Assembly (NCBI RefSeq): GCF_010015585.1
Contig: NW_022985083.1
Span: 1 to 44,512, forward strand
Direction of reading: 5' to 3'
Length of the DNA stretch: 44,512 nucleotides
Origin: Eremomyces bilateralis CBS 781.70
Lineage: Eukaryota > Ascomycota > Dothideomycetes > Eremomycetales > Eremomycetaceae
Part shown: in pieces, positions 21,596-32,632 of the stretch
Numbering within the stretch: the stretch's first letter is position 1
Layout of the letters: the number at the start of each line of letters is the position of its first letter
The notes under the pieces: model-generated
Databases searched by the model: none
What the model was told of the DNA's origin: nothing
What the model saw: only the letters and a program-made list of their open reading frames with translations
Translations under genes and position numbers: made by a program

Positions 21596-22470
21596 ATTCA
21601 GAGATCAGCTGTCCGAGAGTTCTACGTCAGTTTAGCAAGCATATACGAATCAATAGGCAGAAGGAACTCACTCTCTTCCGTCCTTAAGGTTCGCTGTTAG
21701 TTATTAAATTATTCTTGCATCTTCAATATCAATGCTGTAACTTACTACTATTACTCAGGATTCTTTATGACTACTTAGCCACCTCGCCTTATGAGATCGG
21801 GGATTTAGGAATATGTTTGGTTGTCGACTTGGACGCGCTGTTTGGCTTCGTGTTTTGATGTCGATTTCGAGACGAGTTCGGAGATGAGCTTGGAGGGGCA
21901 ATTTGCATGCCACGAACGTCAACGCCGCCAAAAGTTTTCAAATTTGGCCCAGGCCCTTCGTGTGGGTGACCCATTTTGGGTTAGCGCCTTGGCGTCCTAC
22001 CGAAGGGCCTGAGAGCCTGAGGTAACGTTTTTCGGCTGGATACTCTGATGCCTTAACGCCTCAACGCCTCACCAGCACTGCACGCTGCTGCTGTGCTGCA
22101 CGTGGAGGCGTCACACATGCAGACACGGACCGGGGCCGGGCAAACCTCCCGCAAATCCCCGCTCCGTTCTCCGGACATTCCCCCCGATGATCAATGGGGT
22201 ATGAAGTCTGGATTTCCAACCCATCTGGACCTGATCATCCATTTTCCTCTTCCTTCATTCCCCGGTCCCATTTGATTTCTATTCTTTCCAGCCTCGGACC
22301 CTCGGTACCTTCACGTTTCCATCTGAAAACTTGTCAGAGTCCTTCCTGTATTCGTATCACCATGAAGTTCCGTTGATCTGGTAAGCTCGCGATTGCGGGG
22401 ACCCCGAGCGTTCGGATTCGACTGGACGGCTTTCGTGGACTTAAGATTTCGATATAGACGGATTACAACC
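21596..22470. other. Intergenic region between DUF6589 relic and adenylate kinase
   Basis: No gene is supported. The part near 22261-22440 is C- and T-rich, as in fungal promoters and leaders, and would hold the promoter and 5' leader of the adenylate kinase gene. GCCT/AGGC-rich short repeats occur near 21985-22080. Confidence 0.45.
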
Positions 22471-23325
22471 ATGACATTGCGACGTGCTGCACGTGTGATC
22501 CTTGTGGGAGCGCCGGGCGTCGGGAAAGGAACGCAGACAGAGCGATTGATGAAGCGCTTCCCGCAACTGTCGGCGATAAGCTCAGGAGACTTGTTGCGAG
22601 ACAATGTACGAAATCGGACACCATTGGGTATGACTTCCAGGAGATGTTGAGCGCAGAGGAAGCAAAAGAGCTGACCAATCGCAGGTATCGCGGCCGAATC
22701 CAAGATGAAATCCGGCGCTCTAGTACCCGATTCCATGATCCTACGACTCATCATCAATGAGCTCAAGAGCCGCGGTTGGTTGGAGCAAGAGAACATCATG
22801 CCCTACACCCTCAACTCCTCCGCCTCAACCGAAGCATTCCCCTCCGGTGACAGCTTGGAAGAAGACTTCCTCTCCTCCATGGGAACGGAATCGTTCCGCT
22901 TCTCCGACTCCCCCTCGGCGTCTTTCATCCTCGATGGCTTCCCCCGGACCGCCGGCCAAGCTCGACAGGTCGACGATCTGATCCCGATCAACCTCGTCGT
23001 CAACATCTATACGCCCCCGGAGATCGTCATCGAACGGATCAGCAGTCGATGGGTCCATGCGCCGTCGGGTCGGGTCTACAACACCACGTTCAACGCTCCG
23101 AAAGTCCCTGGGAGGGATGATATCACCGGCGAGCCGCTGACGCGCCGCGATGACGACAATCCAGAAATCTGGAACGCTCGACTGAAGAGCTTTGAGAAGT
23201 TGAGCCTTCCGTTGTTGGAGCACTACGACCGGATGGGCGTGCTATGGACCGTGGAGGGGAACAGCAGTGATGAAATTACTCCTCGGATAATCAAGGAGTT
23301 TGCGAGACGCTTTACCGCCGACTAG
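22471..23325 (+). CDS. Adenylate kinase, mitochondrial GTP:AMP phosphotransferase type
   Basis: Exons are 22471-22627 and 22685-23325. The 57-base intron is GT-AG and the frame closes at 265 residues. The P-loop GAPGVGKGT is at residues 13-21, followed by SSGDLLR (AMP-binding region), ILDGFPRT at 134-141, and the LID segment RWVHAPSGRVYNTTFNAPKV with DDITGEPLTRRDDD. These are the hallmarks of AK3/Adk2-like kinases, which regenerate ADP/GDP from AMP in the mitochondrial matrix; the basic N-terminus (TLRRAARV) fits internal targeting. Between residues about 88 and 130 there is a serine- and acid-rich insert not present in short family members. Upstream in-frame TTG codons are not used as the start. 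Confidence 0.9.
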
Positions 23326-23602
23326 AGCTGACGATGGCAAGGATCAGGGATCTGCCGTTGAATTCGGTGACGGTGTATATAAAGCGGTGTGCAATGGCGT
23401 TCGGGGTGGTACGGATGGGTCCTTCATCAGGGCCTTCGGATTATGGGCGGCGGCAAGCACTCTTTGACAGTCTTATATGTATGACTGACTAGTGTAGAAT
23501 CACTCTACTATGTTCTTATGTCACTCTGGCGGGTCCTACAACCTGACTCGAGCATGACGAAAAACAATATTATTATTCTTATTCCTGAAGATTCGCTATA
23601 CC

Positions 23603-24778
23603 TTAGATACAGCTTTTCGTCTGACCAGTCCCTGTTGTGAATTGAGGTAGAAGCTTGTCGTCCTGATATCTCTTGAACCATTTGGACAGCATGTCATCCG
23701 AATACATATACTCATCGAATCCTGCCCTTCGTACCTTGATGCAACTCATTGCACTGGATGTGCCGGCAGTCCTGCCAAATATAAAGTCCGCAAACTGGCC
23801 GCTCTGACCCAAGAACTCCTCAATTCCGGGACTGATGAGACCATGGTCTTTACGAATGCTGTCCCACTCATCTTTCCACTCCTGCGTCTGAATTGCCTCT
23901 GCAAAAGTGATATCCCTATCCTCCCCCACCTCCATCCCGAAGCACTGCGCAATGAACGCCCACTCATGCCTCATCGAGAAGAACTCGCCGTTCGTCAGAT
24001 TATACGTCTGATTCCCCATCGGCACCTCCTTTCGATCCCCTCCCACCACCCTCCCCTTCCCAATCCACTCACAACACCTCGCCATCAAATCCGTATCTGT
24101 CGCCTCCACCATCCCCTCTCCTCCCCCCGGATAATGCAACCTCTCCCCCCTCCCCCGCAAAATCGCCGCATACACCCCCAACACCGCCAACAAATTCATC
24201 GCGCCCCCCACCGCCTCCCCAATCACCAACGCCGGCCTCAGCACCGTATAGCACAACTCCCTCCCCCGCCGCCTCCCCTCCAGCTCGCAAAACTCCGCCA
24301 ACCAATCCTGCTGCGCCCAATAAAAATTCACCACCCCCCGCTCCTCATCGCGGTCCTCCCGCGACCCCGGCCGTACCGCCCCCACATGCACCCCATATGC
24401 CTTCGGCCCCTGCAAGATCGTCACGCGCTCCAGCGCCCCGCTCACCTTCGCCACCGCCTCCACGGTGTTCTGCAGCATGAGCGCGTTGCGGTCGACGTGG
24501 GTTTGCTGGAGCCAGCCGGCGGCGAGGGAGGGCTCTTCGTGGAGGGCGGCGAAGACGAGGTGGGTGATGGGGGGCTGGGACGGGGGGATGGCGGAGAGGG
24601 CTGCGATGATGGAGGGGGGGGAGGTGAGGTCGCAAGGATGCCATGTGGTGGAGGGGTGGAAGGGGGGACGGCGGGAGAGAGAGGTGGTGGGGTGGGAGGG
24701 GAGATTGGAGAAGTGTTCGGTGAGGGCGCGGCCGACGAGTCCGGTGGCGCCGGTGATGAGGGTGTGAGGGGTGGACAT
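23603..24778 (-). CDS. PRISE/SirQ-like short-chain reductase
   Basis: A single-exon frame of 391 residues starts at ATG 24778. The Rossmann motif TGATGLVG is at residues 9-16. LQGPKAYGVH and NFYWAQQDWL match positions that hold the catalytic lysine and tyrosine in progesterone-5-beta-reductase/iridoid synthase-like (PRISE) enzymes. FADFIFGR and EYMYSDDML near the end are also typical. The family reduces enones with NAD(P)H; fungal members such as SirQ sit in secondary-metabolite clusters. No partner biosynthetic genes adjoin it here. Codon use changes sharply mid-gene: the coding strand is C-rich before about 24470 and G-rich after. Long frames on the opposite strand are shadows of this bias. 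Confidence 0.88.
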   Translation of the reverse strand: MSTPHTLITGATGLVGRALTEHFSNLPSHPTTSLSRRPPFHPSTTWHPCDLTSPPSIIAALSAIPPSQPPITHLVFAALHEEPSLAAGWLQQTHVDRNALMLQNTVEAVAKVSGALERVTILQGPKAYGVHVGAVRPGSREDRDEERGVVNFYWAQQDWLAEFCELEGRRRGRELCYTVLRPALVIGEAVGGAMNLLAVLGVYAAILRGRGERLHYPGGGEGMVEATDTDLMARCCEWIGKGRVVGGDRKEVPMGNQTYNLTNGEFFSMRHEWAFIAQCFGMEVGEDRDITFAEAIQTQEWKDEWDSIRKDHGLISPGIEEFLGQSGQFADFIFGRTAGTSSAMSCIKVRRAGFDEYMYSDDMLSKWFKRYQDDKLLPQFTTGTGQTKSCI

Positions 24779-26320
24779 CCTGACGGCTGGGGGAGACTTG
24801 GTTGGATTGAATAGAAGGAGATGATGGACTTGGGCTTGTTATGGATTGACTTGGATGTAGTATTAAAGGACTGTTCTTAGGAGAATATCTGAACTGGTAA
24901 CTCGTATACATATGCAACACAAACCCGAGTTTACCTGCAGCCGTAACCGCGGGGAAGAGGGGTTGGGATCGCTGCTTATTGAACGTCATCATTGAATTGA
25001 AGGGGAAATGATCTGATATGCTGATGTCATTGATGTGTATCAAGATATCAACATACCACACGCACCTGTCCTTACCAATTGTCAGTTTGTCACTGTCTAC
25101 ATGCGTGGCTTGGAATGATGAAAAACATGAATGCAAAGTTAGTGCGGACCGAGGGAGAAGGTGACCCAGCTTAGTAATGGCGGCTGGGCGAGATAGGGGA
25201 AAAAGGGGCGGGATTCAGCCTGCTCGACTTCAATATCATCAGTATCTTCATTGTTCTGGTATATTGGACGGCAGGTGGATATTGCCTTATAGCAAAATGC
25301 TTGATATCCGGGCATTGTACCAGCTCCTCTCTGAATGACTGTTTCTTATCGGAACAAACCTCGCAACAACGCGAACGCCAAAGCCAATAGCGGCATGATT
25401 CTCTTTGAACGCCTTTACTGCTTTATCTGGTCCCCATTTCATTGCGTTGTAACTGAAGATTTTATACTTTCTATGTTGTTCAAGTCTTGCATATATCTAG
25501 AGCTGAAGTTGCCAGTGCCGGATTGTCCCAGTCCTGCTTAAATATCTCTTTCACTGAACTATCGTTTCTCTGAGTTGACCTTCATTTCTTCCTAGTTCAA
25601 GGAAACTCATTTTTTGGGGTAAATTTGTCCTAGTGCAATGGCGTTTAGTAAGTCAATTTCGCCGTATGAAATCCTTTCCCATTTGAATTACGGCCGCATC
25701 CAACCCTACAGTCCCAACTGCACGAGGACATACCAACTACGCGGAGCTGTCAACCCGCGATTGTACTGCATCTATTCTGAGGCTTCCAATCCGAGTTCTA
25801 CAACAACAGATTCATCGAGGTATGATGACTACCCTGAGATGGCGACTCCAAGAAGTAGCATGACACCTTAGGCTAATACCACTGGAATTCCTCCAAGCCA
25901 CCCCGAAATCACCAACAACAGCACCCGGCAATTTACGGCAAAAGGCGTCCATAACTACTCGGCAACGGCTATGTGCTGAGGCAGACTAGCGATATGAAGG
26001 GTTATTAAGTCGGGTTGGCTGTGGTGTAGGAATGTCAGATGCTATGGTTTAGTACGAGTAGACGGCTGTGATATCCACAAGGTCCACTAACGTATCATGA
26101 CAGTGCCGGATCTGGAAACCATGTGGTTGGATGGAAACCTAAGTTAGAAGCTCCTTGAACTATTCAAGATTGTAAAAGAGAGTGATGGATATCGATTCTG
26201 AACTAAAGAAGTGATGTAGAACTAGCTGCTAGCAGTACAGGCGGTGTTCTCTGATGGTTTGAACCTATGCAGGACCAGTTAAAACTAAGATAACTACTGG
26301 TACTGGTATATGATAATCCA
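24779..26320. other. Long intergenic region with one weak small frame
   Basis: No strong gene is present. A 77-codon frame starts at ATG 25638 (MAFSKSISPYEILSHLNYG) and ends at 25871. It has several tyrosines, no recognised domain, and a GTAAGT at codon 4 that could be a donor. The promoter of the reductase gene presumably lies at 24779-25000. Confidence 0.4.
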
Positions 26321-26821
26321 TCACACAACCTCCCAAAGCGGATCGGGGTTCTCGTCCATTTCATCGTCCATCTCCTCGTTCGGCTCCTTATCCGGTGTCT
26401 TGAATTCCGTATCCATCTTCACATCCTGGCTTTCCCGAAGAGGTAGTTCCAATTTCTGTCTCTTCAGAGACTCAACAGAACGCCCAATACGGCTAACCTG
26501 CACATCAACACGGCAAACCTGCGCATTGATACGGCTAACTTGCGCATTCATAGTACGCCTCATCTGTGTATCGACATTACGCTCAATCTGCGCATCACGA
26601 TCTCGCCAATTCTGAGCATGCCTCTGCTCAGACTGCTCTTCCTCAATACGGTCAACCTGCGCTTTTAGCCGCCCAACCTGCGCTTCGATACGCCCAACCC
26701 GCACCTCCATCTGGTCAAGAACCTTGAGCGATGACTGTTGAGTGTCGACCAATTTCTTGAGAATCTCTTTGATTCCAGAGCTCTTTGGCTGCTGATTCTG
26801 TTTATCGGTGGATGTCTGCAT
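26321..26821 (-). CDS. Heptad-repeat coiled-coil protein
   Basis: The frame starts at ATG 26821 and gives 166 residues. After a polar N-terminus, residues about 40-60 and 92-116 repeat the heptads RIEAQVG, RLKAQVD and QVSRINA, QVCRVDV, with a hydrophobic residue at regular spacing, as in a parallel coiled coil. The tail is strongly acidic (PNEEMDDEMDENPD). The heptads match a 21-base DNA repeat, so the gene probably grew by unit duplication. No family function is known to me; a structural or scaffold role is an inference. Confidence 0.6.
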   Translation of the reverse strand: MQTSTDKQNQQPKSSGIKEILKKLVDTQQSSLKVLDQMEVRVGRIEAQVGRLKAQVDRIEEEQSEQRHAQNWRDRDAQIERNVDTQMRRTMNAQVSRINAQVCRVDVQVSRIGRSVESLKRQKLELPLRESQDVKMDTEFKTPDKEPNEEMDDEMDENPDPLWEVV

Positions 26822-27578
26822 CGTGAGGAGTTACCGAGTCGTAGTCTAGTCTCAGATATTGGCAAGTTACTCGGGAATAAAGGTTTATCAAGGACGTACA
26901 GCTAGGGGAGAAGCTATTGTTAGAGCGGCAGCAGTTGCTTGTGCAGTCGTGGTCGCCTGAGTTCAATGCGGAGTGAGGTTGCTCCTTAGGAAAGAGGCAG
27001 ATAAGTGCACTGGGGGAATTATTCAGTGGTGAGTTGTTTTGATTTGTTCCAGTTAAGACACTGTAAGTGTTGAGTGACTGCGAGGCCTCGAAAGGTCCGA
27101 TTTATGGCTGGGGCCTGAGATAGACTCCATACTGATTAGAGGCTGGGAAAGTAACCAAAAGACCGCAGCGTGTCGATACAATAGTTTGGGAGGTTAGCGA
27201 TGGATTACCGGAAGTGAAGGTAGAAATGGTTCCTATGAATGAGTCAATGAGGCCAAGTTCGGTAGGGAACCAGAAGAACACAAGGTCTGGGGAAAGGGTC
27301 CGTAGGTATCAACTTCGCTTACTTTGGTAGAGTACCAACATATTGGCATTTTGCAATCCTAACAGTAATAGCACCATGTTCAGCGCTGTACTACGTACTG
27401 ACAAGACATTAGACCCTACCGTATATTACTTAGGACACCGGACCGGTACTAGTACTGGTACTCCCTTTGGTCCTGTAGTCCTGTGACTCCCTCTTCATGC
27501 AGGCTGTGGGTGGGCGTGAAGCATGCTATACCACGAAATAACCCCCCCATCCGGGGCGGATTAGTCAATATCTTCCAG
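26822..27578. other. Intergenic region
   Basis: No gene is seen. A palindrome-like stretch, ACCGGTACTAGTACTGGT, lies at about 27442-27459. The start-proximal part would hold the promoter of the heptad-repeat gene. Confidence 0.45.
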
Positions 27579-28094
27579 CTAGCAATTCATGGGGGTCACA
27601 TTCTCCTGTGCAACCCTATTAGGCCCAAAACTCAACATAAGCGACATCGTTGAATTTACCGCAGGCGTTCCGCATTCAGGATTCATTGGCATTTCGTGCT
27701 TATGCTGAGTCATCGTGGGTGCATCCTGTGGGGATGTTTCTGGTATGCCATCCGTCGCTGATTTCGGCTGGATGACCGCCGATTCGGGTCCGCTGAGAGC
27801 AGGGTTTTGCTTCAACTTCTTATACTTGTAAGGAAAGAATAGCACTCCGGCGATAGCGAAGAGGGGCGCGCGGAACGCGCAAATTTCGATGCCCACCATG
27901 GCGCCTGTTGAAAGTCTCTTACCGCCAGATATTAGTCCAAGTGTTTGGAGCTTGATGTGGTACGGCCACCTGGCGTTGGGCAGCTCGTATACTGGCCTGG
28001 TCATACGCCAGGCGAATAGTAGCTCGACAAGAACGCGCATCTCTGTGTAAAAGTTGTCCGACGGGCAGCAGGTGCTCGTTGCGTAGCCCTGCAT
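27579..28094 (-). CDS. Hypothetical protein with one hydrophobic segment
   Basis: The frame from ATG 28094 (MQGYATSTCCPSDNFYTEMR) gives 171 residues. A stretch near residues 75-100 (AMVGIEICAFRAPLFAIAGVLFF) could span a membrane and is followed by basic YKYKKLK. The tail is rich in proline, serine and methionine. The reading frame is open a little upstream without an ATG, so an upstream exon may exist. I recognise no family. Confidence 0.45.
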   Translation of the reverse strand: MQGYATSTCCPSDNFYTEMRVLVELLFAWRMTRPVYELPNARWPYHIKLQTLGLISGGKRLSTGAMVGIEICAFRAPLFAIAGVLFFPYKYKKLKQNPALSGPESAVIQPKSATDGIPETSPQDAPTMTQHKHEMPMNPECGTPAVNSTMSLMLSFGPNRVAQENVTPMNC

Positions 28095-29356
28095 ATGGCA
28101 ACGCCAGATGGTATCGAGGCTATACACAGATGTCTGGAAGTCCCATAGAAAGCTTTTTGGCAGTAACGGGCATAGGTTATGGTATATAGTTACGTGGGGA
28201 TGGTGATATCCACGGTGCTCTGGGTGAATTCAATGGTTATTGTTGCATAGTGAGGAGAAGGATTTATGAAGCGGCTATGACTTAAGACGGACAGGGACAG
28301 TGTTTGCAATTGAGAGCCAAGATTGTGCGACTCAAACTGGAATTGCTCATAGTCTCGGCTTCTAAAGTAGAGTGAAAGGCTGACCCGTACAATCGGCAAG
28401 CTTCTACTTCATGTAGCGCTCACCGCCAGCGAACCCGAAACGAAGCAACTAGGATAGGCATCGTGAACACAAGGCTTGTTCAATCAGGCAATTGATTGTA
28501 CAGTGGTACACCGACCGGGCGGTGAAGAGGCAAAAGTCAAAACGCCAGGATGCAGCAGCCCCGGGTGTAGGGGAAAAACAAATGGAAGATCTGAATATTA
28601 CGAGAAAATTTTGAGCTACATCCCCGTAGGCGTTCCCCCAATGCCAAATTCTATTCGGTATAGAGGGGTTGACGGAAGGAAATGTCGAGGTCAAGAACTC
28701 TGGATTATGAAAGTCACTACAACCAATAGCAAACGACTCCTATAACTGATTGAGAATGAAACTAAAAAAGAGATGACAGGGAGTCTGGTTTTGAGCAAAG
28801 GAGCAATCTGGAATGTTACTAAAATTCGTTCAGTCGATCTGATCTGATTTTGATGATTGGGTAATTGGTCAATATCAATGCCGAGCGATGAACCAGCCAG
28901 CACGATGATATCGAGACAATGTTGTAGTACCGTACATGAAATATGGAGATAAAATCTAAAAGAGGAAATGAAAATGAAACGAAGTTTGACGAAAACCGCC
29001 AATTGGCCCCTAGTTCTATGTTGAATGCCGCTAGCCTCCCGACACTGTGGATCACGTGAACCTTAACCTCAGTCCTATCTTGACAGGTCCAAAGCCGGTG
29101 CATGAAACTGATTTTCGAGGCATAGAGTACCCGACAAGAGTGGGCTCTTGAGAATGGTGAAGATAGAGATCTATACTATGGTTTGTATGTCAATGGCGTG
29201 CTCCCAGATATGCACCGCAACCAACGATGCGCCTATCTTCGATCGACGATGAACCCAGCGATTTCAGCCGAAGCCTCGGGCTAATACTTCATGGATGCTA
29301 ATGCTGGCATTCATGACTTCCGAAGCCGGTCAACTGAACAATAGGAGTCGTTAAAC
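28095..29356. other. Intergenic region
   Basis: Short frames on both strands overlap each other and lack domain features. No gene is supported. The last 250 bases would hold the promoter of the ABM-fold gene. Confidence 0.45.
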
Positions 29357-30036
29357 ATGGCAGTCTGGTCTCAATACGTTGTTGTCGTCTTCGAAACGAG
29401 GAGCACAGAGTATCGGGATGCCGTCATTGATCTTCTTGCGAAGATCGTGAGCAACACTAAAGCAACGGAGCCAGGAGCATTGAAGTACTGCGTCGCGGTT
29501 CCTAGGGATCCTTCGGACGACCGAAAGATCTATTGTATCGAAGAGTGAGCGTCCATGGAAAGTTGGAAACAGAGTCCGAATCGCTTGCTGACACACATGT
29601 TAGATATGCCAGCCAAGCTGCAAACGACATACACATGGCCTCCGCGCCCGTCCAAGCTCTATTTAAATACCTCTCGGAAACGCCAACCGCCCTTGCGGGT
29701 GCGCCGACCGTCATGACCATGTCTCCACTCGCGGCCTTCACTCGACCCGAGATCGCCTCGTACAACGACCCAGCGATCAGCTTCATCGAGCTAGGATCCG
29801 GGAAAGATGTGGATATGATAGCCGTGGCAGCTCAGCAGGTAGCTATCGAATCGCGAGGAGACCCGAGATTGCTATGTACGGCGGCTTTGCGCGATATAAA
29901 CAAGCCGGTGGTTAGGCTGTTCAGGGTTGGGAGAAAAGGAGACGGCTCGGAGGAGAGCGATGGGTCGAATGTGCCATTGAGGGCTGTTTCTGGCTACTTG
30001 TGGAAGGACACGGCGCAAGAGCAGCAGTTATGGTAG
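29357..30036 (+). CDS. ABM-fold protein, two tandem domains likely
   Basis: Exons are 29357-29544 and 29604-30036. The 59-base intron is GT-AG and the frame closes at 206 residues. The start WSQYVVVVFETRSTEYRDAVIDLL, then GALKYCVAVPRD and IYCIEEYASQAANDIHMASAPVQAL, follows the strand-helix order of antibiotic-biosynthesis-monooxygenase (dimeric alpha/beta barrel) proteins. The second half (AIAVAAQQVAIESRGDPRLLCTAALRD) looks like a second, weaker copy. Fungal members are often small cytosolic proteins with no metal or cofactor; some act on aromatic polyketides. A catalytic role here is not proven. Confidence 0.72.
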
Positions 30037-30699
30037 AGAACTCGGAGATATGCCAAATATCAGCGTCAATGTAAGTCCTAGCTGCCTCGTGATTCCGAGC
30101 TAGAAAATGATGCCGATTACATTTGACTGTTCTGTATTTCTATTTTCATGGATTTTTGTACTGTTCATGAAAACCATAGTGACTTCTGACTCCCCAATAG
30201 AATCGTGGCCTGACAAGTTTTATTACGGTGATCTCCATTCGAAGCAGAACATCATATGAAGCGCAGACATGGAGAAAGACTAATAATAGACGAAAGTGAT
30301 CGTGTGCATATGATGGGATTAACAGTTACTGGTGTCTAAAATCATGGAAAGATCGATCAGCCATGACTACTTCGATAAGGTCGGATTCACACCGTCTCTC
30401 CAATATTTCCACCTTTAATTTGTGTTAACGCACTAGACTTTGAGCAAAACATTTCATTTTCCTGATTATTTATACATGGCTACTTCCCATCACCTCTTCC
30501 TATTACTTCTTCCTTTTCCTTTTTCCCATCACTGCCACACACTTACACACATCGCTTTTAAGCGTTGAATCTCGCCGCACTATCACTTAATTCTATCTCG
30601 TTCAAGCGCTATCGCTTTTGACTCTTCTATCAACCACTTTAACTTCCTTAACCGCTGTTCCTTCTGATCACTGCGGACGGCAAACACCAGGTGTGGAGC
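30037..30699. promoter_or_regulatory. Upstream region with a pyrimidine-rich leader
   Basis: The stretch 30480-30670, just before the coiled-coil gene start, is strongly C/T-rich on the coding strand (for example repeated CTTCC and TTTCC). This is typical of core promoters and leaders of well-expressed fungal genes. No other gene is seen. Confidence 0.5.
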
Positions 30700-32191
30700 A
30701 TGTCAGACCAACGAGGATCACAGGCGTCAGGGTCCTCGCGTAGCGTCCGACGCAAGTCTTACTTCTTCGCTGAGCCTGCGGAAGATCTGACTGTTAGGAA
30801 TGAGAACACACCTAGCAAACAGAAGAAGATTCATATAACTCCTCCGCAGCGCAAAGCTTCCATATCCACTCCTCCATTCAACCCTACGGCGGCGCAATTT
30901 GTGCCTAAACCAGTCGCTGGATCCGAGAAGAATAAGACGGCTCCTAGAAATGAAAATGTTAATGGTGCGAATTCTAATGGTTTGGCGGAACCACAGGGTA
31001 TGTTAACTTAATACTTATATATGGAATTGTCAGGTTTCCAGGTTTCTTTACTGCAATATCCTCGGCACAATCACAGGAACACTACTGACAGGACTGATAA
31101 AGGCACCACCAACAAATCCACGGCTGCTGCTGACCCGATGCTCTCCACTGCCCTGGTACCTCGCAGCATAACAAATACTGCTGGTGCGGAAGGGAACACC
31201 CCCAGAGCTAAAGCAGTTGAAAAGATGAAAGACATTCGAATGGCTGATCTATTCAGCATAGTTCTCGCGCACGAGACGGCTAAACGGGAGAACGACCAGC
31301 TCAAACGCTCCCTCGACCTGGTCGAAGAAGCGGGTGAGCAACTGGCGCAGAAGTGTGCGGATCTAATCATGGAAAGGGATCACCTAAAGGAACTCAGCGA
31401 GGGTGCGGACGAAAGGTACAGAGCTTACGCTAAACGTGAGTTTGCGGACGCTGCGCATTTGCGCGACTTAATCGAGGACCTCGATCAGGAGAAATCCAAG
31501 TTGATAGAGGACAACGAGGATCTAGAAGGGGAGATCAAGAAGGTTACAAACCAGGTAGTATGGGCCTTGTCATTTTATAAGATGCAGCACGCTGACTATC
31601 TAATAGCTGAATGGTTGTATTACCCATCAGTCCGCACTTGGCCATGTGGAGAACAATCTTCGAGAGCAGCTTACTTCCTTCTGGGAAGAAAACACGAACC
31701 TAAAGCAGGAACTCTCTGCCCTTAAAGAGAGCCTCACCCTAGCGACGGAGAGGCCGAACCCTGCGCCGATCGACTCTAAGGAGTACCAAGACCTAGCACG
31801 GAACCTGAACGAGGAGAGGATCCGACGCCAGAATGTCGAACACACGGTCAATAAGCTCACAGCCGAGCTCAACAATGAGAAGGAAACCGGCCTAACGAGC
31901 GAGGAAGCTGGGCAGCTGCGCAGAGAGCTCGGCGAGAGGGCCTGGGAACTTGACGAGCTACAGGAGGACTTGGACAAGTTGAAAGAAACATTGCGGACCG
32001 CCGAGAGGGTGTTCCGCAAGGTCAGCGAGCATTCCACGGTTCGCGCTGAGTCGCTAGGGGGGTTGTCGAAGACGCTTGTGGAGGAGAAAGGGAAAGTGGT
32101 GCTGCTGAAGGATCGGTCGAACCAGATGGCGGACGTTATCAATACGGTTCTTCAAGAGACCGCTACGTCGCAGATGGGTTCGAAACAGTAA
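30700..32191 (+). CDS. Coiled-coil protein, three exons
   Basis: Exons are 30700-30997, 31034-31554 and 31607-32191, closing in frame at 467 residues. The first intron is only 36 bases and was chosen because it alone keeps phase; the second (52 bases) is conventional. The first 150 residues are basic and disordered (SVRRKSYFFAEP, SKQKKIHITPPQRK). From residue about 155 almost all the rest is long coiled coil (AKRENDQLKRSLDLVEEAGEQ, EELDQEK-type heptads, LRRELGERAWELDELQEDLD). No motor or enzymatic domain is seen. It may be a cytoskeletal, septal or nuclear scaffold protein, but this is not shown. Confidence 0.75.
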
Positions 32192-32632
32192 CTAGAGCAT
32201 GATCTCGAGCATGGAGTGGTTTATAGGTGGTCGGGGTCTATTAGTCAGTATAGATGCTGACGACGGGTAGATCGATGAAAACGCGAAGTATATAGGGGGA
32301 GCATGGATACGAAAGATTATTGGCATCGGGAAAGGCCTTTTCTAGGTCTCCGTGAACTGCACGGATTTCAGTGAATCGCAGTTCAGTGAGGCTGTTACAG
32401 GATGTGGAAAAGAGCCGCAGCGAACGGTTACACACAATGTGAACTACCAAGGCAGATAGCAATTCAAAATATCATCCAAATTGAGAGGACAGAGTCTATT
32501 ACAATCTAGTACATATATATACAGGAACAAGTATAAGCATATCTAGAAAATGGCCGTGATTCATCTGGCGATAAAGATCTCTCACACTAAGCCGAAGTCC
32601 CAGTGTTCCCAGTGTTCGCCGGCCTGGCGGAA
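32192..32632. other. Convergent intergenic region
   Basis: This lies between the 3' ends of the coiled-coil gene and the pirin gene. It is AT-rich near 32490-32560 (TACATATATATACAGG). No gene is seen; it should contain both polyadenylation regions. Confidence 0.45.

Noticed and set aside
23843-24814. A 323-codon plus-strand frame opposite the PRISE reductase gene
   Set aside because: It is a shadow of the strong C/G bias of the real gene: composition is histidine, proline and arginine then glycine-rich, with no domain.
24345-25136. A 263-codon minus-strand frame overlapping the reductase gene
   Set aside because: It overlaps the reductase in another frame and is low-complexity proline, histidine and serine; no domain.
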